Source: Cannabis sativa (Eukaryota; Streptophyta; Magnoliopsida; Rosales; Cannabaceae). From it: DNA of 64,000 nt. The notes beneath the pieces were generated by a model. It had not been told where the DNA came from. It made no database searches and worked only from the letters and a program-made list of their open reading frames with translations. Positions 57,570-64,000 of the stretch are shown one piece after another (the first letter of the stretch is position 1; each line of letters opens with the position of its first letter). The translations under genes and the position numbers were made by a program. The DNA is taken from the NCBI RefSeq assembly GCF_029168945.1, contig NC_083603.1, positions 36,181,396 to 36,245,395 on the forward strand, given 5' to 3'.

Positions 57570-60028
57570 TGTAATACCCTGGAATTAAGAATGGATTAGC
57601 AAAACCCTAATTAGATAATTATGAATAATTGAGGCATTATATTATTATATAGTTCAATATATGTGATTTTGTATAAAATTTAATATGTTAAAGACCTCGT
57701 TGGTGAGCCAAGGGCATTTTGGTAATTATGACCCGAGAAGGGTAAATTTATGAAACTAATTTAATTACGTGCTTAATATAACTATATTATTATATAGTAT
57801 GCCTGTGTTGTCTTTTCAGGTGTGTTCTGACAGGTTGGCGCGGTATAGTCACAACCGGGAATTTCGGGCCGAACCGGGTTCGGGTCCGAAATGCAAATGG
57901 GATTGATTTAATTGGCATTTTATTTGATAAGTGATAATCTAAAATTTATTTGGAAATAATTGAGTGTGAAATGGCAAGATTGCCCTTGAAAATGTGTAAG
58001 CATGATTAATTGGCCCCAAGGGCATTTTGGTCATTTGACCTCTTTCTATTACATTTGGAAAATGTGATTTTATTAAGAAAAATCAATGTAATTTCTGGTT
58101 AATTCTCTCTCACACCCGAACCCTCTCCCTCTCTTACCCTCTTGATGTATTTCAACTTGAGTTGTGAAAATTTAAACTTGATTTGGAGCTTGATTGTTGG
58201 AAAAGGGTGTTAGAAGCTTGGAGCTTGATTGTGCAAGGGATTGAGGTAGTTTCTAGCTGAAATTATATGGAATTATTTGTTGAATTCTTGCTGAAATTAT
58301 TACGTCAAAAGCATGTTCTTTGAGTTTTGAATGTTCTTGTTTCATGTTGAGTGAATTGATGTTAATCTTGTGAAATTGAGCTTCTATTTATTGTATGATT
58401 TGTTGTTGCGCTTGGGCAGAGATTGTATGGTATTTCTAGGTTGGAATTTCATTTTTAAAATGATCTTTTCATGGCTGGAATTTATTTGAGCTGTTAGAGA
58501 TGAAGCTCTTGTTCAAGAGCTTGAGTTTTGTTAAGTTGGATTGGGTTTAGTGTGAGCTATAGATGGGATTCTTGAAATGTTTTCTAGCTTGAATCCATGT
58601 GTTTGTTATGTTTTGGTTGCTGGAAAATAAGGTTGATTCATGCCTAGAGATTTAAGGTTGCAATATGAAGTTTTTGTGAATTATGTTCTTGAATGAAGCA
58701 TGATGTTTAAGGATTTGTAATCTGAAATTATGAAGTTTATTGTTGGATTTGATGCATGAGATATGTGTTTTTGATCCACTTATTTTTGCTAGCAGCTCTA
58801 TTTGGTGATTTTGAGATATATGCATGTTTGGGTTGAATTGGGGGTGAGTTTGGCATATTTTTGAAGCTGAAATCTGGGTTTTCTGGGTTTTTAAACCCAG
58901 TGGTCGCGACCATGATAATGGCAAATTGTTATTTTATTAAGTTTTTGTTTTTGCCATAACTTTTGACTCGAGACTCCGTTTGTGACGTTCTTTATACCGT
59001 TAGAAAGCTCTTTTTGAGCTCTATGCGATTATCTATGATTTGGATGCCAATTTTATATTTTTTGTGGAAGTGAATTTAGGGATTAACCCTATTTGTGTAA
59101 ATCGCGGTATTGTGACTAGAATTACCGGCACCTGGTCAGGAGCACCTGAGGATTTGGAATCTCTACTATTGCAGGACAACAGGTAAGACAGTGATTAGCA
59201 CGTAGAGTATGCGCAGTGGCGCTTATGTTGAGAATGATATGCATGAATGTTTAGTAACCGGGATTAGGGTTATTACCCTAATAGGAACGGTCTAATAGCC
59301 TAGGGTTATTACCCTAGTGATATATGTGTATAAATTCCATGCCATGTTAATTGAAATGAGATTTAGGGATTATGCGCTCAAGGCATAATCAGGTTGGACT
59401 CTGTACTCATAACCGAGATGAACCACTTCTAAGGCCTTAATGTATTTAGACGTGTGAGAGCAGCACGTGGGTCTACGTCATGTAGATTTAAATAGATGTG
59501 TGAGCGCAACACATAGGTCTACGCCACATAGACATAAATGGGTATGTTGGTATAATAATTAGGTCTGTGTCATACAGACGTATGTGAATGGCATATCTAT
59601 TAAATAGTATGATGAGCATATTATTATTGTTATGGTTATTACTGTCTTGCTGGGCTTGGCTCACGGGTGCTCTACTGTGCAGGAAAGGGTAAGGCATTAG
59701 CTGAACAGCCATGAGTTACAGGAGCAGGGCGAAGGATGTACATGTTCATGCCATATCAGACCAAGCGGGTTGTAGGTCTATCAGTGTTGAACTTTTGAAT
59801 TCTGTTTTGTCGCTTAGGTCGGCTAGAAAGAAAAGACTTGTAATTAAGTTTCTAAAGATTTTTGGGATCCCAACTATTTTGAAAGTTTAAATATATTACA
59901 AGTTTATTTTCATTCTGTTTAATATAAAAGTTTAAATTCTGCGCTATTTTGGTTAGTAATCCCGATTAGGGGATTAGGGTTTCATAAGCATTTTTGGGTA
60001 GCGTGCCTATTTATTTTAGGGCATTACA
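57570..60028 (+). repeat. 5' LTR of GypE (2459 bp)
   Basis: It runs from TGTAATACCC to GCATTACA. It contains two palindromes, ATTAGGGT-TATT-ACCCTAAT (59263-59282) and CTAGGGT-TATT-ACCCTAG (59300-59317), and diverged tandem units of about 60 bp around 59450-59580 (GTGTGAG..GCA..ACR..GGTCTACG). The ORFs at 58652-58924 and 59488-59712 are on the opposite strand and show nothing familiar. Confidence 0.9.
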
Positions 60029-60031
60029 ATT

Positions 60032-60042
60032 TGGTATCAGAG
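60032..60042 (+). other. Primer binding site of GypE
   Basis: TGGTATCAGAG, three bases after the LTR: the standard initiator-tRNA-Met complement. It contrasts with the altered sites in the Cop1 elements of the same window. Confidence 0.85.
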
Positions 60043-60362
60043 TGCCAAGGTTTTTAAACTTCCTGTAGACAGGCCGAACATGTACATTCGTCGTCAGAGA
60101 TAAGCTCGACTCATGGTACAGTAAGTATTGAGAGTAAATACTTGACTGTATGTATGATCATCTGTTTACCGCTTTCCATTTTAGGCAGTATGTAAGCATC
60201 TAGAGTATGTATGTGTTATGTGTGATGCCATGCTATAAATGCTATTTGTTTATGTAAATATGTATGAGGTAAATAGATGAGTTTGGGTTTAGGGCAATAA
60301 GTGCGTAAGTGTGGTATTGGTGCTTAACTCGATGGGGTTGTTGATTACAGGGGTACTAGTAA

Positions 60363-60642
60363 TGGACCCTCCGCAATCATCCAGACCACAGAGCGAGCAA
60401 GTAGAGCCTGGGGTACCCGAACCGATCCACCAACACCGCCTCCACCTCCGCAAAATCTGGGGGATAATGCGGGGGCTGTTAATGCTAATCCTCCTGCTGG
60501 CTGGCAGCAGATGTTTGATGAAATGCGAAGTGTCATACTTCGTCAAGAGGAAGAGTTGCAACGTTTGAGGCAACAAGTTGCCCCAGTTAATCAAGGGTTA
60601 CCACCAGCTCCTGTGCCAGTGGTGGGTAACTAAGGGTATATT
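60363..60642 (+). pseudogene. GypE gag, N-terminal part, broken
   Basis: ATG 60363 opens a Pro/Ser/Gln-rich start. A frameshift near 60420 moves coding to the frame that reads Thr-Asp-Pro-Pro-Thr and a poly-Pro run, then a Gln/Glu/Leu-rich helix (Gln-Gln-Met-Phe...Leu-Arg-Gln). A TAA at 60631-60633 interrupts it. The same frame continues into the main gag ORF. About 330 bp between the LTR and this ATG hold nothing recognised. Confidence 0.65.
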
Positions 60643-61350
60643 ATGCCGCACTGGGACTCTGTGTTCGAGCGGTTTGTGAAGCTGCAACCTCCAGTTTTTC
60701 TGGGAGGCATTGATATTATTAAAGTCGATCAGTGGATGAGCACTATTACCCATATCCTCGATAATATGGGGGTGACGGGAACAGAGAGGGTGAATTGTGC
60801 GGCTTTTATGTTTCAAGATCATGCCCGCGTTTGGTGGGACATAGTGAATCAAACTCGGGATGTCAGTGTGATGACATGGGAAGAGTTTAAGAAACTTTTT
60901 GAGGAAAAGTTCTATAATGTGGCTGTAAGGACTTCACACCAGGAAGATTTTGTGAAGTTGATTCAAGGGAAAATGTCTGTGGCCGAGTATACTATGGAAT
61001 TTGACCCGTTATCAAAATTTGCTGGTGATCTGGTGCCTACCAATTTTACCAGAAAACAGAAGTATGTTCAAGGACTGAATGCTACAATCAGTCGAGACTT
61101 GAAAATTACCACATCCCATGACACTCTGTACAAGAGAGTGGTAGACTTGGCCTTAATTGCTGAGGAGGCCGAGCGGCAAGTGATGAAAGAGCAGGCTGCA
61201 AAGGATGCCGCCATGGCATCAAACCGTCCTGCTGGTGGTAATGTCAGTAAGGGGATCGATAGTAGCAACCCTGAGCACAAGCGGAAGGCTGAAGCTTCCG
61301 GAGCTTTAGGAGGAAATAGGAAGTTTTGGGGAAACAGAGGTGGTCGTTAA
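60643..61350 (+). pseudogene. GypE gag, capsid part (235 codons)
   Basis: Retrotransposon gag domain: Ala-Arg-Val-Trp-Trp-Asp, Trp-Glu-Glu-Phe-Lys-Lys-Leu-Phe, and Val-Ala-Glu-Tyr-Thr-Met-Glu-Phe are the conserved blocks. A basic Lys/Arg/Gly-rich tail follows. A TAA at 61348-61350 stops it where a Gln codon is likely. The ATG is merely the first after the upstream stop; the real start is probably 60363. Confidence 0.88.
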
Positions 61351-62466
61351 GGTCGCGGGTCCTCATTCCGGTCATATCCCGAGTGCCTTAAATGTAAGAA
61401 GCATCATCCTGGTGAGTGTCGAGCCAAGGCATGTTTCCAATGTGGCATGGTGGACCACTTTATCAGAGACTATCCCCAAGCCAGGAAAGAAGAGCCTAAG
61501 AAGAATGCTGCTCAGAACCCGGGGCGACTTTTCACTATAACTCGTGCAGACGCTGATGCTAGTCCGTCAGTTGTGACAGTTCAGTTGTCTATTAATGGCT
61601 GTTCATATACTGTGTTATTTGACTCGGGAGCTACTCATTCATATGTATCGAGTAGAGTGATAGAAAGTTTACATAAGCTATGTGATATTTATGCTTCGGG
61701 GTTTGGAACCCTGTTACCCTCGGGAGGCCTGATAGTGTCCACAAGGTGGATTCGGTCTTTATCTTTTTGGATTGACTGTTGTGAGTTGACCGCCAATTTA
61801 ATTGAGTTACAATTGTCTGATTTTGACATAATCCTGGGAATGGATTTTCTATCTAAGTATGGAGCGACGATTTTCTGTAAACGGAAGATGGTAGTGTTTG
61901 AGCCCGATAGTGCTAACCCAGCGGTGTTTGTGGGTAAGGTTCAGGGGGCACGCATACCGAGAATATCATTGTTGAAAGCTAAGGACTTGATGGGTAGAGG
62001 TTGTCTAGGGTTCATAGTTACTGCAGTGGACACTAGCCAACCTGTGACATCAGGGCCTGAAAATACGAGATTGGTATGCGAGTTTCTTGATGTCTTTCCA
62101 GAAGATTTGCCGGGATTGCCACCTGTCCAGGAAATTGAATTTGTTATTGAACTGGCTCCGGGAGTGGATCCAGTATCTAAGGCACCGTACCGAATGGCTC
62201 CAGCTGAGTTGAAGGAATTGAAGATACAATTGCAAGAGTTGCTGAATTTGGGATTCATTAGACCGAGCTACTCACCTTGGGGAGCTCCGGTTCTATTTGT
62301 GAAAAAGAAAGAAGGAACCCTACGAATGTGTATTGACTACCGGGAGTTGAACAAGCTTACCATTAAGAACAAGTATCCTTTACCTCGACTTGATGATCTG
62401 TTTGACCAACTGAAGGGGAAGACGGTCTTTTCCAAGATCGAATTTGCTCAGGCTATCATCAGCTAA
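61351..62466 (+). pseudogene. GypE zinc knuckles, protease and RT first half
   Basis: Same frame as gag. Two Cys-rich motifs lie at about 61382-61480; the second (Cys-Phe-Gln-Cys...His) has Tyr where the last Cys is expected. Protease: Phe-Asp-Ser-Gly-Ala-Thr with the catalytic Asp near 61621, and Asp-Ile-Ile-Leu-Gly-Met-Asp-Phe-Leu. RT starts with [10 protein letters not shown] and [10 protein letters not shown]. A frameshift at about 62445, in the segment after Phe-Ser-Lys-Ile, leads to TAA at 62464-62466. Confidence 0.9.
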
Positions 62467-64000
62467 GAATTCGAGAGGAAGATATCCCGAAAACCGCGTT
62501 CTGTACTCGGTATGGACACTATGAATTTTTTGTGATGTCTTTTGGACTCACTAATGCCCCGGCGACATTCATGGATTTGATGAACCGGGTCTTTAAAGAT
62601 TACCTAGATAGGTTCGTGATTGTGTTTATTGATGACATCTTGGTGTACTCTAAGACCGAAGAAGAGCATGAGTTACATCTCAGAGCAGTTTTGCAAAGGT
62701 TACAGGATCACAAGCTTTATGCTAAGTTCAAAAAGTGTGAATTCAGGTTATCCCGTGTCTCATTTCTGGGGCACATAGTGGATAAAGATGGGATCATGGT
62801 GGATCCGGCCAAAATTGAAACTGTTCGGGATTGGCCAGCACCGAAGTCAGCTACAGAGGTCAGAATTTTTCTGGGTTTGGCAGGTTATTATCGTCGGTTC
62901 GTTGATGGTTTCTCAAAGATTATTGTACCCTTAACGGAGCTGACCCGAAAGAACCAGAAGTTTGTTTGGACTGATCGGTGTGAGAAAAGTTTCCTGGAGT
63001 TAAAGCAACGCTTGATTACTGCTCCTCTACTAACTCTTCCTTCAGATAAGGAAAAGTTTGTGGTATATTGTGATGCCTCGAGACAAGGTCTCAACTGTGT
63101 GCTTATGCAGGCTGGGAGGGTAATAGCGTATGCTTCTCGACAGTTAAAGGAGTACGAGCAGAGGTACCCTACTCACGATTTAGAACTCGCAACAGTGGTA
63201 TTTGCGCTAAAAATTTGGCTGCATTACCTATATGGCGAGAAATGTGAGATATACACTGATCACATGAGTCTGAAATACTTCTTTACCCAAAAACACTTGA
63301 ATATGAGACAAAGACGTTGGCTAGAATTGGTGAAGGATTATGATTGTGAGATCCTTTATCATCCTGGTAAGGCCAATGTGGTTCCTGACGCTTTGAGTAG
63401 AAAAGGTCAGAGTCAGTTGAATTATATGAAGCAAATCTCCCGACAGTTAGCAAATGAAATGACTCGTGCTCAAATTGAGTTGGTCGTAGGGCAATTAGCT
63501 AATATTACCCTGCAATCCACTCTTCTAGAGAGAATTAAAGAAGCACAAAAGCAAGATTCAGAATTGATAAAAACCCGAGCTAGGGTTTTGGCTGGGAAGG
63601 CTAGTGATTTCTCAGTGGATGAAACAGGAATGTTGAGATTTGGAAGTCGAGTTTGTGTGCCTATGGATGAGAACATCAGGAAAGAGATCATGGATGAGTC
63701 TGACATGACTCCTCATCCGGTTCATCCAGGGTCAACGAAGATGTACCAAGACCTGAAAGCCATGTTCTGGTGGCCAGGCATGAAGAATGACATCGTTGAA
63801 TATGTTGCAAAGTGCCTTACGTGTCAGCAAGTGAAAGCTGAGCACCAGCGACCTGCAGGGTTGCTGCAACCACTAAATATACCAGAGTGGCAATGGGAAG
63901 ACATTGCTATGGACTTTGTGGTTGGTATGCCTAGAACCACGAGACAATTTGACTCTGTGTGGGTCATAGTGGACAGGTTTACAAAGTCTGCTCACTTTTT
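62451..64000 (+). pseudogene. GypE RT second half, RNase H, integrase start
   Basis: Open for 516 codons to the window edge, in the frame next to the upstream RT. RT active site Phe-Ile-Asp-Asp-Ile-Leu at about 62626. RNase H: Tyr-Cys-Asp-Ala-Ser, His-Asp-Leu-Glu, and Tyr-Thr-Asp-His carry the acidic residues. Integrase: the zinc site keeps a His (Val-His-Pro-Gly) and Cys-Leu-Thr-Cys-Gln, but the usual first His position reads Asp. Core Asp residues are in Ala-Met-Asp-Phe and Val-Asp-Arg-Phe-Thr-Lys. No in-frame stop. It would join the RT first half but for the frameshift. Confidence 0.9.

Larger units (their letters stand above)
18135..64000 (-). mobile_element. CopF: Ty1/copia element split by CopG and GypE, runs off right edge
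   Basis: A minus-strand Cop1 element. The 3' LTR is at 18135-20023, the end of RNase H at 20024-20336, and the continuation of RNase H and RT at 57132-57569. Between those two pol pieces lies CopG, flanked by GAACC on both sides. At 57570 the RT is interrupted again by GypE. CopF's remaining gag-pol and 5' LTR must lie past the window end. The left TSD copy would be ACTTC (18130-18134). Confidence 0.85.
57570..64000 (+). mobile_element. GypE: Ty3/gypsy (Tekay/Del-like) element, 5' part
   Basis: A plus-strand element inserted in CopF RT. The 5' LTR is at 57570-60028, primer site at 60032, gag from 60363, pol to the window edge in integrase. The left TSD copy would be GTTCC (57565-57569). LTR length, a single gag-pol frame, and the gag and RT motifs suggest the Tekay/Del chromovirus group. 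The chromodomain that would confirm this lies outside the window. Confidence 0.9.

Overview
The window looks like repeat-rich, intergenic DNA from a flowering plant, probably a eudicot. It is AT-rich and holds no recognisable host gene, tRNA or rRNA. Nearly every base belongs to an LTR retrotransposon or a solo LTR. I cannot name the species. Labels such as CopC or TatD are mine.

Layout. (1) 1-12813: two Ty1/copia elements of one family (Cop1) lie head to head. CopA (minus strand, runs off the left edge) shows its leader and 5' LTR. CopB (plus strand, 5'-truncated) shows its leader, a decayed pol and its 3' LTR. (2) 12814-18134: a GC-richer fossil of a Tat-type antisense gene (TatJ), split by a Cop1 solo LTR (13135-15017) and a Ty3/gypsy solo LTR (15215-17458). 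(3) 18135 to beyond the right edge: copia element CopF, split twice. CopG (20337-57126) sits in its RNase H and gypsy element GypE (57570 to the edge) sits in its RT. (4) CopG contains a solo LTR, a small MITE and the nearly full-length CopC (31573-56359), which landed in CopG's 5' LTR. (5) CopC's 5' LTR is split by TatD (40039-54580), a Ty3/gypsy Tat-lineage element. It has gag, protease, RT, two RNase H domains and integrase on the minus strand and an intron-containing gene on the plus strand. (6) TatD is split by two Cop1 solo LTRs.

Five-base (one case eight-base) target-site duplications fix most boundaries: GCCTT, CATCA, GAACC, GATTT, GTTAC, CTTAC, ATATT, GATCC and, for the MITE, TATAATTA. 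The relative order is therefore readable: TatJ, then CopF, CopG, CopC, TatD, and the solo LTRs in TatD. All visible polyproteins carry stops, frameshifts or insertions. CopC and GypE are the least damaged.

What stands out beyond cataloguing: two tandem 85-nt hairpins with compensatory changes in the probable 5'UTR intron of TatD's antisense gene; a leader hairpin in CopA and CopC whose loop carries an 8-nt palindrome, like a retroviral dimerisation loop; a duplicated leader module; an LTR hairpin whose stem is kept by paired substitutions across three LTR subfamilies; and a non-autonomous Cop1 lineage (CopG, CopB) that seems to have moved after its pol had decayed. All comparisons were made by eye.
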